Shown here: positions 18,964 through 30,576 of the stretch, in pieces | Position numbering within the stretch: position 1 is the stretch's first letter | Layout of the letters: each line of letters begins with the position of its first letter | Assembly: GCA_016869215.1 (NCBI GenBank) | Contig: VGEP01000001.1 | Span: 62,001-126,000 of the forward strand | Direction: 5' to 3' | DNA length: 64,000 nt | DNA from: Alphaproteobacteria bacterium | Lineage (GTDB): Bacteria; Pseudomonadota; Alphaproteobacteria; Rhizobiales; Xanthobacteraceae | Made by a program: the position numbers and the translations under genes | Notes under the pieces: model-generated | Seen by the model: only the letters and a program-made list of their open reading frames with translations | Databases searched by the model: none | Told to the model about the DNA's origin: nothing

Positions 18964-19482
18964 ATGGCTGACCGCAAGGCCGCCTACCGCGCTGCGACCG
19001 ACGATGCCGCCGGCGCGCGAGCGCGCAAGGCCGAAACGGCCCGGCGCGGCCGGGACGGCGTCATCGGCCTGGGCGTTCTCGACGTCCATCTCGGCTATTT
19101 CCTCCGGCGGGCGCAGGTCGCGGTGTTCCAGGACTTCATCGAAACCCTGGGCCGCATCGACGTCAGGCCTGCCCAGTATTCGGTGCTGGCGGTCATCGCC
19201 GCCAATTCCGACCCTTCGCAATCCGACGTGGCGCAGCTCCTCGGTATCGAGCGTGCGCGGCTGGTGCGCCTGCTCGACCGGCTTGAGAGGCGGGGCCTGC
19301 TGCGGCGGTTTCCGTCTTCGAAGGACCGCCGGTCGCATGCGTTGCGGCTGACTCCGGCCGGCCAGCGCCTGCTTAAACAGGCACAAGAGCTCGCAGCGGT
19401 GCACGAGGCGCGCCTGATGTCGCGGCTGGGCCCCGAGCGGCACAAGCTCATGCTGGAAGCGCTGCGAAACTTCTCGTTCTAA
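18964..19482 (+). CDS. MarR family transcriptional regulator
   Basis: A 172-residue winged-helix regulator. A disordered basic N terminus is followed by the dimerisation helix (GYFLRRAQVAVFQDFIETLG), a helix-turn-helix (SQSDVAQLLGIERARLVRLLDRLERRGLL) and the wing RRFPSSKDRRSHALRLTPAG, where the D-R-R residues contact DNA. Homologues repress a neighbouring gene until a phenolic or other ligand binds. It is divergent from the ABC receptor gene with dyads between, so it probably controls that transporter. Ligand unknown. Confidence 0.92.
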   Translation: MADRKAAYRAATDDAAGARARKAETARRGRDGVIGLGVLDVHLGYFLRRAQVAVFQDFIETLGRIDVRPAQYSVLAVIAANSDPSQSDVAQLLGIERARLVRLLDRLERRGLLRRFPSSKDRRSHALRLTPAGQRLLKQAQELAAVHEARLMSRLGPERHKLMLEALRNFSF

Positions 19483-19498
19483 TCGCCGGCTATTGGGC

Positions 19499-20800
19499 TC
19501 AACCGGCCAGCAGCCGCTCGACGCCGGCAGCGATATCCAGCAGGCGCCGGTCCTGTCCGTTGCGCGCGACCAGCATCAGCCCGGCCGACAGCCCGCCGCG
19601 GCAGGTCAGCGGCAGCGACACCGCGCAAAGATCGAAGAAGTTGACCGGCGCGGTGTTGCGCAGGAGCAGCAAGTTGTTGCGGCCGAACTCGTCGGACTTC
19701 ACGCAATCTTCGATCCGTGGCGCCACGATCGGACAGGTCGGAAGCACGATCGCGTCGAGCGGCGCGATCCGGGCGTCCATCGCGCGGACCAGACGCCGGC
19801 GCGCCTGAACCATCCCGACATAGTCCGCGGCGCTCATCTTTGCGCCGCGCTCGATCCGGAAACGGATGTTCGGATCGATCCCGTCGCCCTCACGGGCGAT
19901 GCGTTCGCGATGAATGGCGTAAGCTTCCGCGGGTGCAAAGCCGCCGACCGCGTTGACCTGAACCATCTCGTCGAGAAGCGCGATGCGCTCGTCGCTGAAA
20001 CGCACGCCGGCCCGCCCCAGCCGTCCGGCCGCGTCAGCCCAGGCCGCCGCTACGTCATTATCGACATTCTCGAACGGCAGGCCTTGAACAATTCCGACAC
20101 GCAGGCCGGCAAGATCCGCGCCCTCCGGCCGGACCGGCGGTGCGCCGGCCATGACGGCATCGGCCAGCGCGCAGTTCGCCACGGTGCGCGCCATCGGACC
20201 GATGGAATCGAGCGTAAACGACAGCGGAAACGCGCCGTCGGTCGGCACCCGTTGCCGGCTCGGCTTCCAGCCGACAATGCCGCACAGCGCGGCCGGAATG
20301 CGCGTCGAACCGCCGGTGTCGCTGCCGATCGCGATGTCGCACATGTTGTCCGCCACCGCCACCGCGCCGCCCGACGTCGACCCGCCCGGCACGCGCGCGC
20401 GGTCGAGCGGATTGCCAGGCGTGCCAAAATGCGGATTGGCTCCGACGCCCGAAAACGCGAACTCGCTCATATTGGTCTTGGCGACGACCACGGCGCCGGC
20501 CGCCCGAAGGCGCGCCACCGCGGGTGCGTCGGCGGCCGCAGCCTTGCCCTCGCCGCCGAGCACGCGCGAGCCCGCGCGCGTCACGTCCCCTTTGACGTCG
20601 AACAGGTCCTTGATGCTGACGATGGCGCCATCGAGCGGGCCGAGCGGGCGGTCCAGCCTCGCCCGGGCGTCGGCGGCATCGGCTTCCGCCCGCGCGGTCT
20701 CCCGATAGACGGTCAGGCAGGCGCGCGCCCCCTCGCCCGACGGATCGGCGATGCGCGCCAGGGCCTGTTCGAGACGGTCGCGAGACGAAACGCGCTGCAT
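19499..20800 (-). CDS. Amidase (amidase-signature family)
   Basis: A 433-residue amidase-signature enzyme hydrolysing an amide to acid and ammonia. The Ser-cisSer-Lys triad is visible: the Lys in IVSIKDLFDVKG, the first Ser in GGSTSGGAVAVA, and the nucleophile in GSDTGGSTRIPAALCG. The ATG at 20800 begins MQRVSSRDRLEQALAR, ten bases after the TRAP permease stop; an upstream start at 20950 lies inside that gene. Cotranscription with the TRAP/TAXI genes suggests that an imported amide or related compound is its substrate; that is inference. Confidence 0.9.
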   Translation of the reverse strand: MQRVSSRDRLEQALARIADPSGEGARACLTVYRETARAEADAADARARLDRPLGPLDGAIVSIKDLFDVKGDVTRAGSRVLGGEGKAAAADAPAVARLRAAGAVVVAKTNMSEFAFSGVGANPHFGTPGNPLDRARVPGGSTSGGAVAVADNMCDIAIGSDTGGSTRIPAALCGIVGWKPSRQRVPTDGAFPLSFTLDSIGPMARTVANCALADAVMAGAPPVRPEGADLAGLRVGIVQGLPFENVDNDVAAAWADAAGRLGRAGVRFSDERIALLDEMVQVNAVGGFAPAEAYAIHRERIAREGDGIDPNIRFRIERGAKMSAADYVGMVQARRRLVRAMDARIAPLDAIVLPTCPIVAPRIEDCVKSDEFGRNNLLLLRNTAPVNFFDLCAVSLPLTCRGGLSAGLMLVARNGQDRRLLDIAAGVERLLAG

Positions 20801-20810
20801 GGTTCGGCGG

Positions 20811-22841
20811 TCAACCGTAATCGCGTTTGGCTTCGGCCGCCAGTTCTCCGAGGTTCGCAGCCTCGCCGCCGGATCCGACGCTCCCGTCCGGCAACACAAA
20901 GTCCTTCGGCGGCGCCACGATCCGATGGCGCCAGATGCCGGCGATCGCAAGCAGCACGACAGGAATCGCGACGATGCTCGCGATGTCGCTGCTGGGATGG
21001 AACATGGTCACGAAGGATATGATCGCCAAACCTATTCGACAGGCGATGTCGACGGTGGCGTTCTCCGAGAACCGCCCGAACATCGCGAAGGTTATGCCGC
21101 AGGTTGCGATGATCACCAGCGCCGTCGCGGCGACCTGCGGCCACCCGGTGGTCGTGACCATTTCGGAGCGGGTGAACACCGCGAACGTCATGAGCGTGAT
21201 CGGGATGCAGATTTTCAGCGCCTCCCACATCGTTCTCATGAAGGACGCTTCCGCGATCCGCGCCGAGATCGCCGCGGTCAGCGACGTGGGCGGCGAAAGC
21301 TCGCCCCACACCGAGAGCAGGAACACGAAGAAATGCGCCACCCACGGATTGATGCCGAGTTCGCGGAACGGCCCGACGATGACCACCGCGCCGATCACGT
21401 AGGTCGCCGTCGGCGGGAGACCTGCGCCGACCAGCCAGCCGAACACATAGGCCATGAGGATCATGGCGATGATGTTCCAGGAGCCAAGCTCAAGCAGCAT
21501 GGCGCCCATCCGGTTGATGAAGCCGGTGACGGTAAACAGGCCGATCATGATGCCGAGCGTCGCAAGCAGCAGCGTCAGGTACGACGTCATGTCGGCGTGC
21601 GTTTCGATCGTCGTCTTGAAGTTCTCGATCAGCGATTCCTTGCCGACGACCGGGTCCTTCAGAACGTACTTGAAATACAGAAACGTGATCAGCAGCAGGA
21701 CGAACATATAGCCGGCGGTGAACAGCGCCGCGCGCAGTTCGCCGATTCCGATCCAGCCCATGAGGATGATCAGCACCGCGACCGCCGAGAAGAAGATCGA
21801 CGTTTTGATCTGCTCGTAGAGCGGCACCTTGGGCGGCGCGACCGCGTCGCTCGGCAGCAGCCGCACGCAAAGCAGATAGACCGCGAGCGCAAGCGACAGG
21901 TAATACACCGCGCCGAGCGCAAAGCCGCGCAGCACCACTTCCCAGTACGGAACGCCCAGGAATTCCGACATCAGGAACGCGCCGACGCCCATCAGCGGCG
22001 GCATGATCAGTCCGCCCATCGAGGCCGCGGTCTCGACCGCGCCGGCGAACGGCCCGGGCACGCCATAGCGCTTCATCAGCGGAATCGTGATGCTGCCGAC
22101 GACGACGGCGTTGGCGGAGCCCGATCCGCTGACCATGCCGACGGACAAAGAACCCAGCACGGCGGTCTGCGGCACCATCTGGCGGCGGCCGCCGGCAAGC
22201 CGGCGCATCACGTTGATCATTGCGCTTTGCGCGCCGAAGCCGCGTGCCGCAGCCGCGAGCAGCAGGAACGCCGCGATCAAGGTCAGCGCAAGCTGCCCGT
22301 AGCTGCCGTAGATGCCGGTCGACAGTTCGACCGTGCTCGAAGTCACCACGCGATAGAAGCTGACGCCCGGATGCCAGAAGAAGTCGAGCCACTGCGGGAA
22401 AATGAATCCGTAAAGCGTGTAGAACACCATCACGATGTTGATCCAGAACAGGATCGGATGCGCCATCCGCGACAGTTCCATCACAAGCAGGAACATCAGC
22501 AGGCCGACGATGTAATCGTGGGTGTTGAAGGTACCCTGGCTGTAAATCGCAATACGCTCGTACTCGCCCAGGAAGTACCAGAACGCGTAAAGGGCGATGG
22601 CGACATAGATCGCGACTATCGCGTGGTTGGCGGCGGGAGGCAGCCATTTGTAGAAATAGTCCTGCTGGTACATGAACAGCACCTGCAGGATCAGCGCGAC
22701 CGACAGCAGCCGCACCGTCAGTTCGAGCGGCCCGCCGAGCCCGGTGTAGAAATACCAGACCAGCCAGCAGAACTGGACCAGCGCGAAGGCCAGCGTCAGA
22801 TTGGTGAGATTGAGTTGGCCCTTGAGCCAGTCTTTCGTCAT
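20811..22841 (-). CDS. TRAP transporter fused permease (DctQM-type 4TM/12TM)
   Basis: A 676-residue inner-membrane protein fusing the small (DctQ) and large (DctM) TRAP subunits, the form normally paired with TAXI receptors. Many hydrophobic segments run through the protein; landmarks are PPLMGVGAFLMSEFLGVPY and GAGLPPTATYVIGAVVIV, which belong to the DctM ion/substrate site. The ATG at 22841 follows GGGGGACG; an ATG at 22880 would add 13 Arg-rich residues. It drives uptake with a sodium or proton gradient. The TAXI gene lies 236 bp upstream on the same strand, with a terminator between them. Confidence 0.92.
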   Translation of the reverse strand: MTKDWLKGQLNLTNLTLAFALVQFCWLVWYFYTGLGGPLELTVRLLSVALILQVLFMYQQDYFYKWLPPAANHAIVAIYVAIALYAFWYFLGEYERIAIYSQGTFNTHDYIVGLLMFLLVMELSRMAHPILFWINIVMVFYTLYGFIFPQWLDFFWHPGVSFYRVVTSSTVELSTGIYGSYGQLALTLIAAFLLLAAAARGFGAQSAMINVMRRLAGGRRQMVPQTAVLGSLSVGMVSGSGSANAVVVGSITIPLMKRYGVPGPFAGAVETAASMGGLIMPPLMGVGAFLMSEFLGVPYWEVVLRGFALGAVYYLSLALAVYLLCVRLLPSDAVAPPKVPLYEQIKTSIFFSAVAVLIILMGWIGIGELRAALFTAGYMFVLLLITFLYFKYVLKDPVVGKESLIENFKTTIETHADMTSYLTLLLATLGIMIGLFTVTGFINRMGAMLLELGSWNIIAMILMAYVFGWLVGAGLPPTATYVIGAVVIVGPFRELGINPWVAHFFVFLLSVWGELSPPTSLTAAISARIAEASFMRTMWEALKICIPITLMTFAVFTRSEMVTTTGWPQVAATALVIIATCGITFAMFGRFSENATVDIACRIGLAIISFVTMFHPSSDIASIVAIPVVLLAIAGIWRHRIVAPPKDFVLPDGSVGSGGEAANLGELAAEAKRDYG

Positions 22842-23013
22842 GCGACGTCCCCCGCGCCGGCGAAGCGCACGCTTCGTCAATCAGCAATTCGCAGCGGCCG
22901 TCCGCATCGCCCGCCCGGTTCCCGCATACCGAGGCTCGCAACCGGTGCCGCCGCTTTCTCCGTCAGCCCTTGCCCGGCAGTTTGGACACTTTCGCTCCGC
23001 CGCGCAAATAAAT

Positions 23014-23060
23014 CGGGGCGAGGACTTGCGCCGGCAATGCGGCACGAAATCCTCGCCCCG
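23014..23060 (-). terminator. Hairpin terminator after the TAXI gene
   Basis: Perfect 11-bp arms CGGGGCGAGGA (23014-23024) and TCCTCGCCCCG (23050-23060) around a 25-base loop, then ATTTATTTG on the minus strand. Located 18 bp after the TAXI stop and before the permease. It probably sets a high receptor to permease ratio by partial termination. Confidence 0.65.
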
Positions 23061-23077
23061 AACGTTCGCTTAGTCGA

Positions 23078-24130
23078 TCAGCTGGTGCTCTTGCCGATCT
23101 TCCACTTGTCGTTCCAGGCCTTGTGCTCCTTCAGGAACTTGGCGAGGCCGGGATGGACGGGGACTTGCGGGTTGGCGTTGATGCCTTGAACCTGCATGCC
23201 GATGAAGTCCTTCACCATCGGCGTGAAGCCGGCGTCGAGCTTCACCAGATTATCCCGCTCCTTGTACACCGCGCTCACCATCCGGTAGACGAGGTCTTCC
23301 GGAATATCGAGGCGCGCGTTGTAGCCGAACAGGATCGGCACGCCCATGAGCTTGTCGGGACCGACCGACTTGCTGAATGCGCCCTTCGGATCGACCTCCG
23401 CGATGGCCAGGCCAGCCGCCTTGATCTTGGCGATTTCATCCGGGCATGGATTGACGACCGTGAGGTCCATGCGGATCTCGGTCTCCTTCCAATAGGCCGC
23501 GAGCGACTTGCCGGCGGTCGTATAGGTGGCGGAGCCGACGATCGTGCCGGACTGCAGCGCGTCGGAATTCGACTTCAGGTCGATCTGGACGTGCTTGAAG
23601 TCGGTGCCGAGCGCCTTGTGGATGCGCTGCCAGTTGAGCCAGTTCATGAAGCCCGCCTGGGTGTAGAACACCGGCTTGCCGCTGAAGTCTTTCCAGCACT
23701 TGAACTGGCTGGCGTTCTTGGCGGCGACCGCCATCATCGATTCCATCGGATACGCGTACCAGGTGTGCGCGATTTCCGGCCGCGCCGGCTTGTAGTCCTT
23801 GAAGCCGCCGATGCGCTCGCTGAACTGCGTCATGCCGATGTCGGCGGTGTAGGCGATCTCGCCGTTGCCATCCATGACGGCCTTCATGGCGACGGTCGGC
23901 GAGGCGTAGGGCTGCACGGTGATGGTGTACTCGTTGCCGAGCGCGTTCTCGACCAGCTTCACCATGCCCGCGGCGATGCCGTAGCCGTACGAACCCGGCT
24001 GCGTCGAGGCCCAGCGCAGCGACTTGCGCTGCTGCGCATCGGCCGGCACCACAGTGGTCACTGTCATCGCGGCTGCGATCGCCAGCGCCGAAGCGGCGGA
24101 GATGCAGGCCACTTTTGTTTTCTTCATCAT
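23078..24130 (-). CDS. TAXI family TRAP transporter receptor
   Basis: A 350-residue periplasmic solute-binding protein of the TAXI (TRAP-associated extracytoplasmic immunogenic) family. It starts with a Sec signal peptide (MMKKTKVACISAASALAIAA... cleavage after ADA). Mature landmarks are RWASTQPGSYGYGIAAGMVKLVE, the TAXI glycine-rich start, and ISGSATYTTAGKSLA-like ligand loop seen as VGSATYTTAGKSLA. GGGAGCAG precedes tandem ATG codons. It delivers substrate to the fused permease encoded downstream. Ligand unknown; TAXI receptors often bind glutamate or other dicarboxylates. Confidence 0.93.
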   Translation of the reverse strand: MMKKTKVACISAASALAIAAAMTVTTVVPADAQQRKSLRWASTQPGSYGYGIAAGMVKLVENALGNEYTITVQPYASPTVAMKAVMDGNGEIAYTADIGMTQFSERIGGFKDYKPARPEIAHTWYAYPMESMMAVAAKNASQFKCWKDFSGKPVFYTQAGFMNWLNWQRIHKALGTDFKHVQIDLKSNSDALQSGTIVGSATYTTAGKSLAAYWKETEIRMDLTVVNPCPDEIAKIKAAGLAIAEVDPKGAFSKSVGPDKLMGVPILFGYNARLDIPEDLVYRMVSAVYKERDNLVKLDAGFTPMVKDFIGMQVQGINANPQVPVHPGLAKFLKEHKAWNDKWKIGKSTS

Positions 24131-24160
24131 CTGCTCCCTTGGGACGTCTATGGACTGTTC

Positions 24161-24189
24161 TTAACGCTTGCGCGACGTGCTTGCGTTAA
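24161..24189. other. Dyad in the TAXI/enoyl-CoA hydratase divergent region
   Basis: TTAACGC...GCGTTAA, 7-bp arms around a 15-base centre with partial inner symmetry, 31 bp upstream of the TAXI start. It lies where a regulator could control the TAXI promoter. No regulator gene is adjacent. Confidence 0.35.
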
Positions 24190-24364
24190 CCGCATGATTA
24201 CCATCATCCTTGCCGACATTAACAGCGCGGGAAAGCCGCCAAAGGTCGAATGGCTCGTCACAAACCCCGGAACAGCCTGGATATTCGCCGCCCGCCATCG
24301 CGTAAACCGCTGATATGTTTCGTATTTACCATAATGCGACGGAATGCCGCGAAGGGAGGATGAA

Positions 24365-25156
24365 TTGCAGCAGGAACCCGTTCTGGTCGAGCGACGTCCC
24401 GGCTATCGCATCGTCACGCTGAACCGGCCGGAACGCCTGAATGCGTTCAACGAGACGATGCAAATCGCGCTCGCAGCCGCAGTCGCAGAGGCCGAGGGCG
24501 ATCCCGATTGCCGGGCTCTCATGCTGACCGGCGCGGGCCGTGCGTTTTCTTCAGGCCAGGACCTGAGCGAGCGGGTCAAACCGTCGGGCGAAATCGTCGT
24601 GCCCGGCGAAGCGCTGGAGAAATACTACAACCCGCTGGTCCGGAAACTGCGCGCATTGCCGTTTCCCGTCGTCGCCGCCGTCAACGGTCCGGCGGCGGGA
24701 GCCTCCTGCAACATCGCGCTCGCCTGCGATATCGTGCTGGCCGCGCGCTCGGCGACGTTCCTGCAGGCATTCGCACGGCTCGGGATCATTCCCGACGCGG
24801 GCGGCACCTGGCTGCTGCCGCGGCTGGTCGGGCAGGCCCGCGCGCGCGGCCTCGCACTGCTTGCCGAGCCGCTCGGCGCGGAGCAGGCCGAGCAATGGGG
24901 CCTGATCTGGAAAGCGGTCGACGACGACAAGCTGATGCCGGAAGCGGTACAGCTGTGCGAACGCTTTGCCACGGGTCCGACCGTCGGACTTGGAATGATC
25001 AAGCGCGCGCTCGACGCATCGGAAGACAACGATCTCGCAACGCAGCTCGATCTCGAACGCCGTTTGCAGCGCGAGGCCGGCAGTACGCCGGACTACGGCG
25101 AAGGCGTGCGCGCGTTCCTGGAGAAGCGGAAGCCGAGGTTCAGCGGCAAACGCTGA
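24365..25156 (+). CDS. Enoyl-CoA hydratase/isomerase family protein (PaaG-like)
   Basis: A crotonase-fold enzyme of 263 residues. IVTLNRPERLNAFN is the N-terminal CoA-binding segment, ALMLTGAGRAFSSGQDLSER forms the oxyanion hole and matches the PaaG-type SGQDL motif, and AAVNGPAAGASCNIALACDI the second oxyanion element. ARLGIIPDAGGTWLLPRLVG has Asp where hydratases have Glu, as in isomerases of the PaaG type. I favour the TTG at 24365, eight bases after AAGGGAGG; an ATG at 24344 would lie before that site. Probably acts in aromatic or fatty acyl-CoA degradation. Confidence 0.88.
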   Translation: MQQEPVLVERRPGYRIVTLNRPERLNAFNETMQIALAAAVAEAEGDPDCRALMLTGAGRAFSSGQDLSERVKPSGEIVVPGEALEKYYNPLVRKLRALPFPVVAAVNGPAAGASCNIALACDIVLAARSATFLQAFARLGIIPDAGGTWLLPRLVGQARARGLALLAEPLGAEQAEQWGLIWKAVDDDKLMPEAVQLCERFATGPTVGLGMIKRALDASEDNDLATQLDLERRLQREAGSTPDYGEGVRAFLEKRKPRFSGKR

Positions 25157-25166
25157 GGCATATGCC

Positions 25167-25783
<617 letters not shown>

Positions 25784-25787
<4 letters not shown>

Positions 25788-26575
25788 GAACGAAACAACC
25801 TCGTGTACTGGGTTTCATGGCGCATGCTGGCGATGTCGGCGCGGAGCGCTGCGCCGCCCGCAGCATCTAGCGGCGCGATCGCCGCGCGACGCGCAGTGTC
25901 GTGAACGATCGGTTCCAATGCGGCCAACACGCGCTGGCCGTCCGTCTGGCCGAGGGGAACAAGCCGAACGCCGGCCGAGATCAGGTTCGCGGTTACGGCG
26001 TGCAGATAGGCCAGCAGCGCCGGCTCGACGGCAATGCCATGGCCCGCCGCCGCCGCCCCGACCGCGACGGGATAGGCCACCGGACCGTCCCACGCACTCT
26101 TCAGCCGTTCGAGCGCGTCGCATGGCCAGGCGGCGCGGATCGCATCGACGAATGCCGCTCCTTGCGCGGTCGTCTCCAGGAAGCGCTCCTTCGACGGCGC
26201 GAGCGCGGCCGCAAGTTCCGCGGTGGCGCGAAGCGCACGGGCGTCGCGCGCGGCCGCCGACCGGCAGGCATGAACGAGAAATACCGCGTCGCAGAACACG
26301 CTGCCTTCCGCGACGACGAACGCGAGCCAGCGGCGCAGGTTCTCCGCATTCCCGATGTCGCCGGCCTCGATGGCCCACTCCAGGCCGCTGGAATAGGAGA
26401 ACCCGCCAACTGGAAAAGAAGGCGACAGCCAGGCCATGAGCCGGTAGAGCGCATCCGCCGGCAATGCTCCGTCTTGCGCGCGCTCGGCCTCAGTCGAATC
26501 GAGCCGCGGCCCGCGCTTGCGCGGCGACATGCGCTGCAACGCGCGTGTTCCGCTCCGGCGTTTTCTAGCCGCCAT
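25784..26575 (-). CDS. ureF: Urease accessory protein UreF
   Basis: An all-helical scaffold that bridges UreD-urease and UreG during nickel insertion. The conserved core is [27 protein letters not shown], then WCDA-like contact region and the C-terminal [23 protein letters not shown]. The ATG at 26575 gives 263 residues and overlaps ureE by 11 bp; an ATG at 26530 (248 residues) is closer to the usual family length and equally possible. An Arg-rich N-terminal extension precedes the core. Lies between ureE and ureG. Confidence 0.93.
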
Positions 26576-27023
26576 GATCGTGTCCACGATGACCACCCGA
26601 AGCGCCCGCTTCCGGGTCGAACGGCGCTTCGATCTCGATGACGGTCGCTCCAAGCCCGCGCAACATCTGCTCCAGCACATGGTCGCGGCGGATGCGAAGC
26701 CCGTCGTCCGCGATCTGCACGTCGGTGTGGCGGTTGCCGAGATGCCAGGCAAGGCGCACCAGCTCGATCGGCCGGCGCGCGGCGACGGCGACCAGCGGCT
26801 CCGGCCGCCCGCTGACCGCGACCGTCGCGCCGTCGTCGAGCACGATACCGTCGCCGTCGCGCAGCGCGACCGCCTCGTCGAGATCGAGCAGGAACTCGGT
26901 GCCGGCCTCGCCCTTCAGAACGATGCGGCGGCGATAGCGGTCATCCGCGTCGAGCACGATGCGATCGACGGCGGTGGCCGGATTCCACCGGCCCGCGCGG
27001 CGGATGGCAAAGCCGCGTTTCAT
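26565..27023 (-). CDS. ureE: Urease nickel metallochaperone UreE
   Basis: A nickel-binding dimeric chaperone of about 152 residues. The N-terminal peptide-binding domain has RAGRWNPATAVDRIVLDADDRYRRRI and LLDLDEAVALRDGDGIVLDDG. The C-terminal metal domain has LVRLAWHLGNRHTDVQI, containing the central His that binds nickel, and the protein ends in a short His-rich tail [10 protein letters not shown] use the ATG at 27023, where family homology begins; an ATG at 27110 adds 29 unconserved residues and lacks a ribosome site. It is first of the ureE-F-G trio and divergent from the DUF2147 gene. Confidence 0.93.
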   Translation of the reverse strand: MKRGFAIRRAGRWNPATAVDRIVLDADDRYRRRIVLKGEAGTEFLLDLDEAVALRDGDGIVLDDGATVAVSGRPEPLVAVAARRPIELVRLAWHLGNRHTDVQIADDGLRIRRDHVLEQMLRGLGATVIEIEAPFDPEAGASGGHRGHDHGG

Positions 27024-27243
27024 CTCGGCCTCGCGGGCGCACTTTTCGGGATGCGGAATTCCGTTCCGGGAGCGGTCATGGCGCAGAATAACATCCTCAT
27101 GAGCCGACATTCAGCCGCCGCCCGCCAGGACCCGTTCCAGACCGGCAATAATCCGTGGGATTTGGCCCGGCGGCGCTTCCCCGCGCGGTCCATGACGCAT
27201 AGTTTGCGCGCATAATGCCCGACACGTCGAATTGCGAGGTCAC

Positions 27244-27666
27244 ATGCGAACGATTGCCCTCATTGTCGCGCTCCTGCTGTTTGGCGCCGTCCATCCTGCC
27301 AGCGCGAACCCAAGCGGCACCTGGCTGACGCAGAACGGCGATGCCCGCATCCGCGTTGCGGCCTGCGGCAAGAGCATTTGCGCGACGGTGGTCTGGCTGC
27401 GCGACGCGATCGATCAGGCGACCGGAAAACCGCAAACCGACAACAAGAACCCCGATCCCCGCAGGCAGAACCGCAAGATCGTGGGCCTTCAGATCTTTTC
27501 CATGGCGCCGAACGGAGAAGGCGGCTGGGCAGGCCCGATCTACAATTCCGACGACGGCAAGACCTACGCCGGCAAGGTGTTCCTGCGCGGACCGAAGCAG
27601 CTCGAAGTCGGCGGCTGCGCCGGCGCATTCTGCGGCTCGGAAATGTGGAGCCGCGTGGGCCGCTGA
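27244..27666 (+). CDS. DUF2147 family exported protein
   Basis: A 140-residue secreted protein with a Sec signal peptide (MRTIALIVALLLFGAVHPASA, cleavage before NPSG). The mature part matches the DUF2147 pattern: GTWLTQNGDARIRVAACG, a Cys pair CGKSIC, VVWLRDA, NPDPRRQNRKIVGL, GPIYNSDDGKTYAGKV and GCAGAFCGSEMW. Four cysteines could form two disulfides in a small beta-barrel. The ATG at 27244 follows GAGGTCAC. It points against the flanking urease genes, splitting ureC from ureE. Function of the family is not known to me. Confidence 0.82.
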   Translation: MRTIALIVALLLFGAVHPASANPSGTWLTQNGDARIRVAACGKSICATVVWLRDAIDQATGKPQTDNKNPDPRRQNRKIVGLQIFSMAPNGEGGWAGPIYNSDDGKTYAGKVFLRGPKQLEVGGCAGAFCGSEMWSRVGR

Positions 27667-27687
27667 CCGGCGCGCCATCCGCCGCAC

Positions 27688-29397
<1,710 letters not shown>

Positions 29398-29716
29398 CGT
29401 GTCCTCACGGCGTTCCTCAATTCGTCCCCGGTCTTATCCACCGGGCCTGTGCACATCGCAGTTTCGATTGTCTCGCGGCGCGCGCGGAGTATCCTGTCGC
29501 TCAGATGCTCGCGTTCGGTTTTGTCGGCAACGATGAAGCGGGAGGTGAGCGTCGCCAAGAGCAGGATGGCCTGGGTGCCGTAGCCGCTGCCGGCGATGCA
29601 TCATGTGGCCGCTCTGATCCTGGTTCCCGGCTGCGGGCAGCAGCACTGAGAGCGTGGCGGGTGGGCGCAAGTCCGCCCGTCATCGCTTTTGGGGGCATGG
29701 CTTTCGCGGACATGGC
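29398..29716. other. 319-bp gap between ureB and ureC, possible decayed small gene
   Basis: The gap is unusually long for ureB-ureC. No frame has a convincing start. One minus-strand frame stays open for 70 codons from 29600 to a stop at 29388 that overlaps the ureC start by ten bases. Its composition is protein-like (GYGTQAILLLATLTSRF, VADKTEREHLSDRILRARR), unlike the Arg/Pro-rich shadows in the other frames. It has no ATG; the only early alternative start is a TTG at 29558. It could be the 3' part of a frameshifted small gene. Confidence 0.4.
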
Positions 29717-30022
29717 CTAGAGTTTCCCCATCACGTCGCCGCGGAACCCATAGACCGTGCGCTTGCCCGCGAGCGCGACCAGTTCCACGTCGCGGCTCTG
29801 TCCGGGCTCGAAGCGCACCGCGGTGCCGGCGGCGATGTTGAGCCGCATGCCGCGCGCCTTCTTGCGGTCGAACGTCAGCGCCGGGTTGGTTTCGAAGAAG
29901 TGGTAATGCGATCCGACCTGGATCGGACGGTCGCCGGTGTTCGACACCGTGAGCGTGACGGTCCTGCGGCCCTTGTTGAGCTCGATCTCGCCGTCCTGGA
30001 TGAAGAGTTCACCGGGGATCAT
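29717..30022 (-). CDS. ureB: Urease beta subunit
   Basis: A 101-residue structural subunit of the (UreABC)3 trimer, forming a beta-rich cap on UreC. Signature segments are [62 protein letters not shown] and [12 protein letters not shown]. Full length. Its start overlaps the stop of the unrelated DUF4375 gene (ATGA), so translation is coupled to a gene that normally is not part of urease operons. Confidence 0.97.
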   Translation of the reverse strand: MIPGELFIQDGEIELNKGRRTVTLTVSNTGDRPIQVGSHYHFFETNPALTFDRKKARGMRLNIAAGTAVRFEPGQSRDVELVALAGKRTVYGFRGDVMGKL

Positions 30023-30501
30023 TGGGTTCTTGACTCCGTCCAGAAATCCGCCGGGGCATCGATCTCGTCGCGGTGTTTCGACAAGTATACGAAGACTTGG
30101 CGATGCAGATGATCGAGTTCGTTGTAGAGAGCCTTATCAAGCTTTGCGAGTTGGTCTCTGACGTCGCCAGGCATCGAATTGATCGCCTTGCGAAAGTTGG
30201 GTTCATCACCCCAAGGTGTTCCCCGACCTACCAAGGCCATCGCTGATTCGAGAATCGCCTCTACACGCGGAGCATCAACTGCACGTAAAACCTCGATCAT
30301 CGATTCGGCATGATCGCCGCCGGAATTGTGAAAGTATTGCAGGAAGCCGCCATTGTAGACCTCGTTGGCCAGTTCCCAGGTCCCGACCAGCGCTTGCTGC
30401 GCCGTGCTCAACTCGTCGAACCACGTCAGGTCCATGTACAGTTCCTGACTATTTATCAGATCGTTCAACTTGTTGGTCAGTGGATCTGACTCGTACGCCA
30501 T
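30019..30501 (-). CDS. DUF4375 domain protein inside the urease operon
   Basis: A 160-residue acidic, probably soluble and helical protein. The DUF4375 pattern is clear: [34 protein letters not shown], followed by an Ala-rich helix and a Leu/Lys-rich C-terminal helix ([18 protein letters not shown]). AAGGA precedes the ATG at 30501; a TTG one codon upstream is an alternative. Base composition is visibly lower in G+C than the urease genes on both sides, which suggests acquisition. The 3' end overlaps ureB by four bases and lies between ureA and ureB. DUF4375/DMP19-like proteins have been linked to DNA mimicry or immunity roles, but no function can be claimed here. Confidence 0.8.
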   Translation of the reverse strand: MAYESDPLTNKLNDLINSQELYMDLTWFDELSTAQQALVGTWELANEVYNGGFLQYFHNSGGDHAESMIEVLRAVDAPRVEAILESAMALVGRGTPWGDEPNFRKAINSMPGDVRDQLAKLDKALYNELDHLHRQVFVYLSKHRDEIDAPADFWTESRTQ

Positions 30502-30576
30502 CAAAGCAATCCTTCACGCGCTTATTTCGAGGTGGCGGATCATAACTTCATCGGCCGTTCCGAACTGCTCGGCGGG

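Noticed and set aside
20751-23189. An 812-codon plus-strand open frame across the TRAP permease gene
   Set aside because: Composition (Arg, His, Gln and Asp heavy) is that of an antisense shadow; the minus strand encodes a clear membrane transporter.
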